DNA from: Neoechinorhynchus agilis
Taxonomy: Eukaryota; Acanthocephala
Direction: 5' to 3'
Length of the DNA stretch: 64,000 nt
Assembly (NCBI GenBank): GCA_051530055.1
Contig: CM121343.1
Coordinates: 6,634,001 to 6,698,000, forward strand
Position 1 is the first letter of the stretch. Each line of letters starts with the position of its first letter. Below, piece by piece: positions 23,169 to 34,529 of the stretch. Under the pieces are notes generated by a model. The model ran no database searches. It saw nothing but the letters and a program-made list of their open reading frames with translations, and was not told the DNA's origin. The position numbers and the translations under genes are program-made.

Positions 23169-26100
23169 CCCTCGAGGAATCCCTCTAAAAGTACAGGTCT
23201 CCGAATTCGATTTCTCCATTTAATCCCTCCACGAATCCCTCTAAGAGTACAGGTCCCCGAATTCGATTTCTCCATTTAATCCCTCCACGAATCCCTCTAA
23301 GAGTACAGGTCTCCGAACTGGATTTCTCCATTTAATCCCTCGAGGAATCCCTCTAAAAGTACAGGTCTCCGAATTGGATTTCTCCATTTAATCCCTCGAG
23401 GAATCCCTCTAAAAGTACAGGTCCCCGAACTGGATTTCTCCATTTAATCCCTCGAAGGAATCCCTCTAAAAGTACAGGTCTCCGAACTGGATTTCTCCAT
23501 TTAATCCCTCCAAGGAATCCCTCTAAGAGTACAGGTCCCCGAACTGGATTTCTCCATTTAATCCCTCCAAGGAATCCCTCTAAGAGTACAGGTCCCCGAA
23601 CTGGATTTCTCCATTTAATCCCTCCAAGGAATCCCTCTAAGAGTACAGGTCCCCGAACTGGATTTCTCCATTTAATCCCTCGAGGAATCCCTCTAAAAGT
23701 ACAGGTCTCCGAATTGGATTTCTCCATTTAATCCCTCGAGGAATCCCTCTAAAAGTACAGGTCCCCGAATTCGATTTCTCCATTTAATCCCTCCACGAAT
23801 CCCTCTAAGAGTACAGGTCCCCGAACTGGATTTCTCCATTTAATCCCTCCACGAATCCCTCTAAGAGTACAGGTCTCCAACTGGATTTCTCCATTTAATC
23901 CCTCAACCCAAAAGTACAGTCCCGAACTGGATTTCCCATTTAATCCCTTGAGGAATCCATCTTAAAGTACAGGTCTCCGAATTGGATTTCTCCATTTAAT
24001 CCCTCGAGGAATCTCTCTAAAAGTACAGGTCCCCGAACTGGATTTCTCCATTTAATCCCTGGAGGAATCCTTCTAAAAGTACAGGTCTCTGAATTCGATT
24101 TCTCCATTTAATCCCTCCAAGGAATCCCTCTAGGAGTAGAGGTCTCCGAATTCGATTTCTCCATTTAATCCCTCCAAGGAATCCCTCTAAGAGTACAGGT
24201 CCCCGAATTGGATTTCTCCATTTAATCCCTCCAAGGAATCCCTCTAAGAGTACAGGTCTCCGAATTGGATTTCTCCATTTAATCCCTCCGAGGAATCCCT
24301 CTAAGAGTACAGGTCCCCGAACTGGATTTCTCCATTTAATCCCTCCAAGGAATCCCTCTAAGAGTACAGGTCCCCGAACTGGATTTCTCCATTTAATCCC
24401 TCGAGGAATCCCTCTAAAAGTACAGGTCTCCGAATTGGATTCTCCATTTAATCCCTCAGGAATCCCTCTAAAAGTACAGGTCCCGAATGATTTCTCCATT
24501 TAATCCCTCCAAGGAATCCCTCTAAGAGTACAGGTCCCCGAACTGGATTTCTCCATTTAATCCCTCGAGGAATCCCTCTAAAAGTACACGTCTCCGAATT
24601 GGATTTCTCCATTTAATCCCTCGAAGGAATCCCTCTAAAAGTACAGGTCCCCGAATTCGATTTCTCCATTTAATCCCTCCAAGGAATCCCTCTAAAAGTA
24701 CAGGTCTCCGAATTCGATTTCTCCATTTAATCCCTCGAGGAATCCCTCTAAGAGTACAGGTCCCCGAACTGGATTTCTCCATTTAATCCCTCCAAAGAAT
24801 CCCTCTAAAAGTACAGGTCTCCGAATTGGATTTCTCCATTTAATCCCTCGAGGAATCCCTCTAAGAGTACAGGTCCCCGAACTGGATTTCTCCATTTAAT
24901 CCCTGAGGAATCCCTCTAAAAGTACAGGTCTCCGAACTGGATTTCTCCATTTAATCCCTCGAGGAATCCCTCTAAAAGTACAGGTCTCCGAATTCGATTT
25001 CTCCATTTAATCCCTCGAGGAATCCCTCTAAAAGTACAGGTCCCCGAATTGGATTTCTCCATTTAATCCCTCCAGGAATCCCTCTAAAAGTACAGGTCCC
25101 CGAACTGGATTTCTCCATTTAATCCCTCCAGGAATCCCTCTAAGAGTACAGGTCTCCGAATTGGATTTCTCCATTTAATCCCTCCAAGGAATCCCTCTAA
25201 GAGTACAGGTCCCCGAATTGGATTTCTCCATTTAATCCCTCGAGGAATCCCTCTAAAAGTACAGGTCTCCGAATTGATTTCTCCATTTAATCCCTCCAGG
25301 AATCCCTCTAAAGTACAGTCCCGAATTCGATTTCTCCATTTAATCCCTCAAGGAATCCCTCTAAGAGTACAGGTCTCCGAATTGGATTTCTCCATTTAAT
25401 CCCTCGAGGAATCCCTCTAAGAGTACAGGTCCCCGAACTGGATTTCTCCATTTAATCCCTCCAAGGAATCCCTCTAAGAGTACAGGTCCCCGAACTGGAT
25501 TTCTCCATTTAATCCCTCCAAGGAATCCCTCTAAGAGTACAGGTCTCCGAATTGGATTTCTCCATTTAATCCCTCCAAGGAATGAATGGATTTCTCCATT
25601 TAATCCCTCGAGGAATCCCTCTAAAAGTACAGGTCTCCGAATTGGATTTCTCCATTTAATCCCTCGAGGAATCCCTCTAAGTACAGGTCCCCGAATTCGA
25701 TTTCTCCATTTAATCCCTCCACGAATCCCTCTAAGAGTACAGGTCCCCGAACTGGATTTCTCCATTTAATCCCTCCAAGGAATCCCTCTAAGAGTACAGG
25801 TCTCCGAATTGGATTTCTCCATTTAATCCCTCGAGGAATCCTCTAAAAGTACAGGTCCCCGAACTGGATTTCTCCATTTAATCCCTCGAGGAATCCCTCT
25901 AAAAGTACAGGTCCCCGAATTGGATTTCTCCATTTAATCCCTCGAGGAATCTCTCTAAAAGTACAGGTCCCCGAACTGGATTTCTCCATTTAATCCCTGG
26001 AGGAATCCTTCTAAAAGTACAGGTCTCTGAATTCGATTTCTCCATTTAATCCCTCCAAGGAATCCCTCTAGGAGTAGAGGTCTCCGAATTCGATTTCTCC

Positions 26101-28190
26101 ATTTAATCCCTCCAAGGAATCCCTCTAAGAGTAAGGTCCCCGAATTGGATTTCTCCATTTAATCCCTCAGTCCCTCTAAGAGTACAGGTCTCCGAATTCG
26201 ATTTCTCCATTTAATCCCTCGAGGAATCCCAAAGTACAGGTCCCCGAACTGGTTCTCCATTTAATCCCTCCAAGGAATCCCTCTAAGAGTACAGGTCCCC
26301 GAACTGGATTTCTCCATTTAATCCCTCCAAGGAATCCCTCTAAGAGTACAGGTCTCCGAATTGGATTTCTCCATTTAATCCCTCCAAGGAATCCCTCTAA
26401 GAGTACAGGTCCCCGAACTGGATTTCTCCATTTAATCCCTCCAAGGAATCCCTCTAAGAGTACAGGTCCCCGAACTGGATTTCTCCATTTAATCCCTCGA
26501 GGAATCCCTCTAAAAGTACAGGTCTCCGAATTGGATTCTCCATTTAATCCCTCGAGGAATCCCTCTAAAAGTACAGGTCCCCGAATTCGATTTCTCCATT
26601 TAATCCCTCCACGAATCCTCTAGTAGTCGAATCGATTTCTCCATTTAATCCTCCACGAATCCCTCTAAGAGTACAGGTCCCCGAACTGGATTTCTCCATT
26701 TAATCCCTCCACGAATCCCTCTAAGAGTACAGGTCTCCGAATTGGATTTCTCCATTTAATCCCTCGAGAAATCGCTCTAAAAGTACAGGTCCCCGAACTG
26801 GATTTCTCCATTTAATCCCTTGAGGAATCCATCTTAAAGTACAGGTCTCCGAATTGGATTTCTCCATTTAATCCCTCGAGGAATCTCTCTAAAAGTACAG
26901 GTCCCCGAACTGGATTTCTCCATTTAATCCCTCGAGGAATCCTTCTAAAAGTACAGGTCTCTGAATTCGATTTCTCCATTTAATCCCTCCAAGGAATCCC
27001 TCTAGGAGTAGAGGTCTCCGAATTCGATTTCTCCATTTAATCCCTCCAAGGAATCCCTCTAAGAGTAGAGGTCCCCGAATTGGATTTCTCCATTTAATCC
27101 CTCGAGGAATCCCTCTAAGAGTACAGGTCTCCGAATTGGATTTCTCCATTTAATCCCTCGAGGAATCCCTCTAAAAGTACAGGTCCCCGAACTGGACTTC
27201 TCCATTTAATCCCTCCAAGGAATCCCTCTAAGAGTACAGGTCCCCGAACTGGATTTCTCCATTTAATCCCTCCAAGGAATCCCTCTAAGAGTACAGGTCT
27301 CCGAATTGGATTTCTCCATTTAATCCCTCCAAGGAATCCCTCTAAGAGTACAGGTCCCCGAACTGGATTTCTCCATTTAATCCCTCCAAGGAATCCCTCT
27401 AGAGTACAGGTCCCCGAACTGGATTTCTCCATTTAATCCCTCGAGGAATCCCTCTAAAAGTACAGGTCTCCGAAGGATGTCTCCATTTAATCCCTCGAGG
27501 AATCCCTCTAAAAGTACAGGTCCCCGAATTCGATTTCTCCATTTAATCCCTCCACGAATCCTCTAAGAGTACAGGTCCCCGAACGATTTCTCCATTTAAT
27601 CCCTCCACGAATCCCTCTAAGAGTACAGGTCCCCGAACTGGATTTCTCCATTTAATCCCTCCACGAATCCCTCTAAGAGTACAGGTCTCCGAATTCGATT
27701 TCTCCATTTAATCCCTCCAGGAATCCCTCTAAGAGTACAGGTCCCCGAACTGGATTTCTCCATTTAATCCCTCCACGAATCCATCTTAAAGTACAGGTCT
27801 CCGAATTGGATTTCTCCATTTAATCCCTCGAGGAATCTCTCTAAAAGTACAGGTCCCCGAACTGGATTTCTCCATTTAATCCCTGGAGGAATCCTTCTAA
27901 AAGTACAGGTCTCTGAATTCGATTTCTCCATTTAATCCCTCCAAGGAATCCCTCTAGAGTAAGGTCTCCGAATTCGATTTCTCCATTTAATCCCTCCAAG
28001 GAATCCCTCTAAGAGTAGAGGTCCCCGAATTGGATTTCTCCATTTAATCCCTCCAGGAATCCCTCTAAGAGTACAGGTCCCCGAATTCGATTTCTCCATT
28101 TAATCCCTCCAAGGAATCCCTCTAAGAGTACAGGTCTCCGAACTGGATTTCTCCATTTAATCCCTCCAAGGAATCCCTCTAAGAGTACAG
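23169..28190. repeat. Satellite of about 57-bp unit, about 88 copies, with higher-order structure
   Basis: The unit consists of CCCTCCAAGGAATCCCTCTA, then AGAGTACAGGTCCCCGAACT, then GGATTTCTCCATTTAAT; variants are 55-57 bp (CCTCGAGG versus CCTCCAAGG, GGTCTCCG versus GGTCCCCG, AACTGG / AATTGG / AATTCG). Because 57 is 19 codons, minus-strand frames of up to 160 residues (GIKWRNPVRGPVLLEGFLG repeats) run through it, but they break at every small indel. A block of distinctive variants recurs about every 0.95 kb (see findings). Confidence 0.97.
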
Positions 28191-28224
28191 GGGAGATGGA
28201 TTTCCCCCGCCCCCATAAGCTCCC

Positions 28225-28520
28225 GCCTACTACAACCTGTGTGCGCGACATCGATGCGTTGTTCCGCGTATGGGTGTGCGTACCCCACCTTCCACAGCTC
28301 CGATATGCATCCACCCGTTAAAAACGCGGGGTACCTGTTCTTCTACGAGGGTGAAGTATACATTCGTTGCGTAACCGAGTTTCAAGTCCTTTTCATCTCG
28401 GGTTCCATGGTTCTGGTACAGTTCCATCATCTGTGTATATACTTCTAAATGGAGTCTGGAAGTCGTAGTGTCTTCCTTTGGAACCAGGGACTTCCATGCT
28501 TATTCCAGCTTTTGTTTTCT
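28225..28520 (-). pseudogene. Unrecognised coding-like segment at the satellite edge
   Basis: On the minus strand an open stretch reads WKSLVPKEDTTTSRLHLEVY, then TQMMELYQNHGTRDEKDLKL, then TNVYFTLVEEQVPRVFNGWM. It continues into the 57-bp satellite frame. The segment is more GC-rich and protein-like than its surroundings, has no identified start, and is not flanked by clear splice sites. I do not recognise the family. It may be a gene or transposon fragment carried with the satellite. Confidence 0.35.
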
Positions 28521-29045
28521 TCGTTCTCTACGGGAATTTGTATGAGGAAATTTGAATTGATTCAATGAACGGAACCTGATACATCCAATCTTATTCCGTA
28601 TTTATGCCGTTCTTCTTTACGACAATTTCGTTTAAAGGATAAAAAATATTTGGAATAATTGTTTAGGAATCCTCATCCGAGGTAAATGATTGATGATGAA
28701 CCCGACGAGGTTCGTAGAACGTCTTTAATCGAAAAGAAATCATTTACCTCGGGTGAAGGCTTCTAAACAATAATTCTCTAATCACATTCCCCGGTATTTC
28801 ACATATCGACAAAAAATATTTGGTTGAATGTATCCTTAAAAGTTACAAGCAGTGACTGATGGAGCTTCCACCTTCGATATATTTCAATTCGTTAAAATAT
28901 TTTTCGTTTACGGGATTATCCCTATAGATTTTTCCTCGATAATTAAATTGATGAATACAGCAATTTAATCCATGAAAATACAACTAATTGCCTATTTCTC
29001 TTTTAAAAACACTCAATTTTTTTCACTTGGAACCTATTTTTAAAA
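28430..29045. other. Intergenic upstream of cytohesin
   Basis: Holds the foldback element at 28641-28823 and otherwise AT-rich sequence. A polypyrimidine tract and acceptor (TTTTTTGTAG, ending 29059) lie just before the cytohesin start, so part of this may be a 5'UTR intron or outron. Confidence 0.5.
28641..28823. mobile_element. Foldback element of the CGACGAGG family, flanked by 13-bp direct repeat
   Basis: AAAAAATATTTGG occurs at 28641-28653 and 28811-28823. Inverted arms of about 38 bp (28654-28691 and 28738-28776; left begins AATAATTGTTTAGG, right ends CTAAACAATAATTC) enclose a centre with GATGATGAACCCGACGAGG and TTCGTAGAACGTC. To the right of the second arm a 34-bp extension containing CATTCCCCGG and ending CATATCGAC precedes the right direct repeat. 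The same end sequences occur in the copies at 7.4 and 46.2 kb. Confidence 0.8.
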
Positions 29046-29063
29046 TTGGTTTTTTGTAGATTA

Positions 29064-30773
29064 ATGTCGAGATTGCATCGACGAGAATATGAGCAACCTT
29101 TAAACAAGACCCTGAGAGTCAATTCTATCACGAATACACCCGCACCGAAACAAGTGCCATCCAGTCAACTTATTCAAGGACGCAAGGCTTACCTTGAAAA
29201 CCAATTGGCACGAATTCGTGCGGACATTGATCAATGTGAACGAGAATTGAAGCTAATTGACTGTGCTCGAGAAGAAGAGAATCTAGCTAGAGTTCGAGCA
29301 GAAGATCGGCACTTGAACATCTTAAGAGAAAAATTCAATTCTGACCCGGAAACTGGAATCGAGATGGCCATAAGGAATCAAATTATTCAGCGTACACATA
29401 AAGATGTTGCAAGGTTTCTTTATAGCACTTCAGGATTATCAAAAGAAAGCATTGGTAACTATCTTGGAAACAAAGATGACTTTGCAATCGGCGTACTTTA
29501 TGAATTCACTTCTTTACAGAATTTCCAAAATATTGGGATTGTGGACGCTTTACGTCGATTTCTTGGATCATTCCGACTTCCCGGGGAAGGGCAAAAGATT
29601 GATCGTATAGTAGAAAGCTTTGCCCAACATTATCAATCGAGCAATCCTGAAACCTTTGCGAACGCTGACATTGTTCATGTTCTTGCATATGCAATTGTCT
29701 TGTTGAACACGTCTTTGCACAACAAAAACGCATCGAAGAAGTCAGTTGGTGGAAAAATGACCTGTCAGGAATTTTGTTCAATGGTGACAAAAGGCTTTAA
29801 TGGACCTGATTTTAGTGGACAAATCAAAATACCGTCACAGGATTTGATAATTCAGATCTATGAAAGCGTTAGGAATGAGGCTCTCCGTTTTCCTAATGAT
29901 CAAAATACCGGTGCTAATCCGGTGATGTTGCGGACGGTATTTGCAAGTCCTGAAAAAAGTGGTATGCTTTACAAACAAGGCGGAAACATACGAACATGGA
30001 AACGTCGATTTTTTGTACTCCAGAACTGCTGTCTATATTATTTTGAGAATGAGACCGATCGGCAACCTAAAGGAATAGTTCCGTTAAATGGTCTTGCTGT
30101 TAGAGACGTTAATACTTATCCCATTGGCGGTGGTACGACTTCCACTTCTTTGGGAAAAGCTTATGTATTTGAAATATATCCTCTGGACACTTCGGGGAAG
30201 ATTCGAGCTTGCAAGACAGGAGATCTGGGGAAGATTCAGGAAGGCAATCATCGTGTTTATCGCCTAGCCACTTCAACGGCAAACGACAAGTTCGAATGGA
30301 TCAGTGCTCTAAAACTGGCTACATCGCGATGTAACGAAAGCTGGCAATGTTCATCGGATGCCAGGGCTGATACTTTGTCTGAGCAAGGATTTGATGTTGC
30401 TCGTAAACTTCAATTTCGCAGAAATGGCATAACAATCGCAGATAGAGGTAACGCTAACCTAGAGAAATTTATGAATAATTTTTTCCGCGGATCAGATATT
30501 GATGGAGAAATTCATTCAAATAGTAGCGGACACTTTGAGGAACTTCGTAAAAAGTCCATGAGTCTCGAGAAACTCAGTGAGATCAGACAGTTACCTGAGA
30601 ATCATCCACTCGTTAACCAATATCAAACGGAGCAATTTAGGCAAACACATAAAAAACGAGGTCATACCGTCGAACCGAGTATGAGAAATCAAATGCCACT
30701 ACCTCTCAATCAAACTTCTAATATCGAAAATGAATCAAATGTTGCGAATGGCGTATCCGCGGTCTTTTTCTGA
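29064..30773 (+). CDS. CYTH1: Cytohesin-type Arf guanine nucleotide exchange factor
   Basis: Activates Arf GTPases at membranes rich in phosphoinositides. From the ATG at 29064 (MSRLHRREYEQ) the single exon gives about 569 residues. Numbering from an in-frame TTG six codons earlier: a coiled-coil-prone N-terminus (about 40-98), Sec7 domain (about 107-290) with the catalytic glutamate in FRLPGEGQKIDR (E181) and LNTSLHN, then a PH domain (about 304-428) with GGNIRTWKRRFFVL and the GNHRVYRL strand. Order and spacing match animal cytohesins (fly steppke, worm grp-1); which vertebrate paralogue it equals cannot be said, and the symbol stands for the family. The C-terminus runs about 140 residues past the PH domain, longer than vertebrate forms. 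A 3' splice site lies five bases before the ATG. AATAAA at about 30859. Confidence 0.93.
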   Translation: MSRLHRREYEQPLNKTLRVNSITNTPAPKQVPSSQLIQGRKAYLENQLARIRADIDQCERELKLIDCAREEENLARVRAEDRHLNILREKFNSDPETGIEMAIRNQIIQRTHKDVARFLYSTSGLSKESIGNYLGNKDDFAIGVLYEFTSLQNFQNIGIVDALRRFLGSFRLPGEGQKIDRIVESFAQHYQSSNPETFANADIVHVLAYAIVLLNTSLHNKNASKKSVGGKMTCQEFCSMVTKGFNGPDFSGQIKIPSQDLIIQIYESVRNEALRFPNDQNTGANPVMLRTVFASPEKSGMLYKQGGNIRTWKRRFFVLQNCCLYYFENETDRQPKGIVPLNGLAVRDVNTYPIGGGTTSTSLGKAYVFEIYPLDTSGKIRACKTGDLGKIQEGNHRVYRLATSTANDKFEWISALKLATSRCNESWQCSSDARADTLSEQGFDVARKLQFRRNGITIADRGNANLEKFMNNFFRGSDIDGEIHSNSSGHFEELRKKSMSLEKLSEIRQLPENHPLVNQYQTEQFRQTHKKRGHTVEPSMRNQMPLPLNQTSNIENESNVANGVSAVFF

Positions 30774-31022
30774 ACTTATTTGACTCCATTGTAAAAAAAC
30801 CCACCAAGTTAGCCGTTTAGAATATTAAAAATTTCTGTACATGACGATTGTTGAAATGAATAAACCTACCAATTCCTTTTGTATACTCATTCAAAATGCT
30901 TTTAGAGCTTACCATTGCAGCAAATATGCCGCTGCGGTCGACATTCTATATATATACGGTTTCGTGTACGCCCGAAAAATGACCACAATAAATTTGAACA
31001 ATAGGCAACCAGTATATAGGTG

Positions 31023-31782
31023 ATGCAGGATAACAGTGAACCACTTCAGCGATGTTGCATATATCAATTCTGTAATCTATCGACTCCGATAAGTTCAGTT
31101 GAATTAACTAAAGCTGACGAGAAAACGATATATGCGAAAGTTTTGCTGGACGGTGAGACCTACGAAGGTCCGATTACTCTCTATACAGATTCAGAAACGC
31201 AGTCTACGTCTTCATTGACGATGGAATTAACAAGCTCAACGCCAACCAGGAGAAGTACTAGAGCCACTCAAGGTCAAAAACGGAAATTGGCTACTTCGGC
31301 ACCTATAACGCCCAAAAAAGTAGCAGGACCTGTTTGTAAACGCTTGAAATCATTTGTCCTTCCACAACCTTCCGCTATTGATACACTCAATGTCGGTGTA
31401 TTAGTTTGGGCAAAGCTCAAATACATCCCTTGGTGGCCAGCCAAAATTATGGCTAAAGTTAGCGAAACTAGTTTTCAAGTACTATGGCTTGGAGATGGAA
31501 CAACGAGTCTAGTACCTTATGAACACCTGAGGCTGTTCGATGAATACACATCAAGTGTATTTTTTAAATCAAAAATAATCAGTAAGTGAGATGTAGCATT
31601 TTAAATGTGGAAGTCTTTTTTCTATCAATGCTGCATGTTAACATACGGATTACAGAAAGGCGTTCCAAAAAGCCTTCGAAGAATCAGGAGAATTGTCAAG
31701 AAATTTTGGAAATAATTTTAACAAATTCCTTCAACAAGTTATTGATAACCAAACAATTATATGTCCCATCTATGAAGAGTAA
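31023..31782 (+). CDS. PWWP-domain protein, two exons
   Basis: A small nuclear protein inferred to bind methylated histone tails and DNA through one PWWP domain. Exon 1 (31023-31585) has an N-terminal strand-rich region (KTIYAKVLLDGETYEGPITL), a basic Ser/Thr-rich linker (RRSTRATQGQKRKL, KRLKSF) and the PWWP core (VGVLVWAKLKYIPWWPAKIM ... FQVLWLGDGTTSLV). Exon 2 (31656-31782) adds the C-terminal helix KKAFQKAFEESGELS and ends CPIYEE. The proposed intron is 31586-31655 (70 bp, GTGAGA to TTACAG, phase 2), the only canonical pair tested that preserves the helix frame; a stronger donor four bases earlier (GTAAGT) would give a different tail. About 229 aa. No second domain to place it in DNMT3, NSD or HDGF subfamilies. 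Confidence 0.75.
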
Positions 31783-31989
31783 ACGAAAATGGCCCCTGTA
31801 CACTATTGTTTAATCGGTGGCCATTGATCTAATCAACTGTATTTTAATACATTTTAACTTTGTAATGATCCTCTTTCTTAGTTTGGTTATTTCGTTTTTT
31901 ATATTCGCATTTGGGATCCTTTTTCGTTCTTTGGGAGCCTCTTGGCTAACTTATACAGTTCGGAGGCGAAGGGCCGGGGTCTATGAACG

Positions 31990-32110
31990 ATCTCAAACCT
32001 GATCCCTATCCTTCCAGCAACCTCGCAATGTGGAACCCAGCGACCAGTCGATATGAACCATCGAACGCATTTTGAACGCGATTATGCCACTCGGCCACTG
32101 GAGCCTTGTT
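31990..32110 (-). mobile_element. Possible tRNA-derived SINE
   Basis: On the minus strand, GTGGCCGAGTGGCATA matches the tRNA-Ser/Leu A box, and some 35-40 bases later GGTTCATATC resembles a B box (consensus GGTTCGAATC). The region is GC-richer than its flanks. It does not fold as a complete tRNA. The class is inferred from the two promoter boxes only. Confidence 0.4.
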
Positions 32111-33019
32111 CGGCTCTAACGAATATTTAGAATCAATGGATGGTAACAACCTAAACCTTTTTTGATCATTAGCCAATTTTAGTTCGGCATTAATTTAACA
32201 ACGAATTTCTTACACCATAATGTCTTGAGATTGTCAATATACAACATAAAACGATAATAATAACGCGTTGCACTTGTTAATCCAAAAGGAATGAGACCAA
32301 TGTCTTCGTTTGAGTCCTCACAAAAACACTCGATTTTTGATAAATATCAAATCAATAAATTCTTAATTTCATTTATCTCTCCTATCGACAAATAACAATG
32401 AATATTCTTTTCAACAGGTTAAATGAATGTTGATTATGGAGTGGATCACGGGTTCGAAAGTCGGTGGTTATTCTTATGAGGTTGGGTCTTTTTTCCTTTT
32501 CATTTCAATTGATGGCATGGAAAAATGAAGATTGTTTTGCTCATGTAAAAAGGGAACGGCTTTAGAGTTCCTGTTTTTAGAGAGTTTCGCGCAAATAAAC
32601 ACAAACTCCAATGTTTTCCCGTTGATGATATAAAATGCAATCGCTTTGTCCAATTAAAGACACAATCCGACGTTGGTGCATTTAACACCTTCATTTTGAC
32701 ATCATCCGAGGACTTGTCAAGATCTTTGGAATGCCTCGACTGTACGAATCCATATTTCTGTTATATACTGCATTTTTTATAAATATGCCAACAACTAAAC
32801 TTAATAAGATTAAGGTTTTAGGATACTCTCACATTTAATATGTCTATTAAACACGACCTTTGCAAATTCAAGAGGCTCTTACGCGTGGTTAAAGTTTACA
32901 AGATTCAAATCCTCATTTTTTCCGTTAGACGCTTAGAGAATCCGATATTTCGGTTACTCGTGTCCGAAATAACGGGTTTAATTTTATGCAATCACTTCAC
33001 TTAGTCGGTTTTAATACTT
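32111..33019. other. Intergenic, no gene seen
   Basis: AT-rich. The minus-strand frame at 32500-32694 is unrecognised. A CCGATATTTCGG / CCGAAATAACGG pair occurs at about 32942-32976. Confidence 0.5.
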
Positions 33020-33884
33020 AAAATAATTTACTGAAAAGAGAACTCAGGTTCCGAAATATTTAATTCAATAATTAATGTTTAATTCTCGGGGTGGTGACAG
33101 CTCTTCAAAAAATAATTTACTGAAAAGAGAACTCAGGTTCCGAAATATTTAATTCAATAATTAATGTTTAATTCTCGGGGTGGTGACAGCTAAAAAACAA
33201 AGAGAACTCAGGTTCCAAAATATTTAATTCAATAATTAATGTTTAATTCTCGGGGTAATGACAGCTCTTCAAAAAATAATTTACTGAAAAGAGAACTCAG
33301 GTTCCAAAATATTTAATTCAATAATTAATGTTTAATTCTCGGGGTAATGACAGCTCTTCAAAAAATAATTTACTGAAAAGAGAACTCAGGTTCCAAAATA
33401 TTTAATTCAATAATTAATGTTTAATTCTCGGGGTAATGACAGCTCTTCAAAAAATAATTTACTGAAAGAAACTCAGGTTCCAAATATTTAATTCAATAAT
33501 TAATGTTTAATTCTCGGGTTGACAGCTCTTCAAAAAATAATTTACTGAAAAGAGAACTCAGGTTCCGAAATATTTAATTCAATAATTAATGTTTAATTCT
33601 CGGGGTAATGACAGCCTTCAAAAAATAATTTACTGAAGAGAGAACTCAGGTTCCAAAATATTTAATTCAATAATTAATGTTTAATTCTCGGGGTAATGAC
33701 AGCTCTTCAAAAAATAATTTACTGAAGAGAGAACTCAGGTTCCAAAATATTTAATTCAATAATTAATGTTTAATTCTCGGGGTAATGACAGCTCTTCAAA
33801 AAATAATTTACTGAAGAGAGAACTCAGGTTCCAAAATATTTAATTCAATAATTAATGTTTAATTCTAGGGGTGGTGACAGCTCA
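33020..33884. repeat. 89-bp tandem repeat, about 10 copies
   Basis: The landmark GAGAACTCAGGTTCC recurs every 89 bp (33038, 33127, then 33202 after a 14-bp loss, 33291 and on). Unit ends are GGGGTGGTGACAGC or GGGGTAATGACAGC. Noncoding. Confidence 0.95.
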
Positions 33885-34529
33885 CCGAAGACCAAAATTA
33901 GATTCCCCGAATGTAATTCTCAAAGAAAATTATAATAATTCAAAAATGTATTTCATGGACTGAATTTGGTATTTAAATTAGACGGATCAATACTATTGGT
34001 CTTGTCAGAGGATTTTCATTATATACAATATTCTTAAAGCCATCATCTACAATTTAGAGCACAATTATCGCATTGATCTTGAGCAATAATGATTACCATA
34101 GATGTTCATAATGTTAAATGTATATTCATTAAACACGGTTTGGATATTTCTTTGAAAAGAACGAAAACTGGCGAATATTTGCATTCATTTTAAAAGAACA
34201 TTTTCTTTAACGAAAATTGCTTTTTAAGAGGATTTATAAAGAATAAGACTTATGAGCGCAAATTAAGACATAATTTTCACAAAATAATCAGATGGAAAAT
34301 TTTGTCTGGGGTTAATCAAATCGCAAGTTCAACTAATAAAAGTTTTTTAGTTCGATGATTGTGATGGAGTTATGATAAATTTTAATCTAGTTTATGGTTT
34401 AGATTCAATTTTCACTTTAAAAATCAATCCGCACATGAAGAAATTCGATTGATTTTCAATAATAATTTAATGTCAAATCATTTTGATACGCACTTTTTAT
34501 AGTCAAAACGATTGATTCGACAATGGGAT
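33885..34529. other. Intergenic, no gene seen
   Basis: Strongly AT-rich sequence without open frames or repeats that I could recognise. Confidence 0.5.

Noticed and set aside
21833-23275. Short minus-strand frames in the 131-bp satellite (FKITKNFLFPVI repeats)
   Set aside because: The period is not a multiple of three, so frames close after two or three units; they are by-products of the array.
23353-28314. Minus-strand frames in the 57-bp satellite (GIKWRNPVRGPVLLEG repeats)
   Set aside because: The unit happens to be 19 codons without a stop; frames break at each 1-bp indel, showing no coding constraint.
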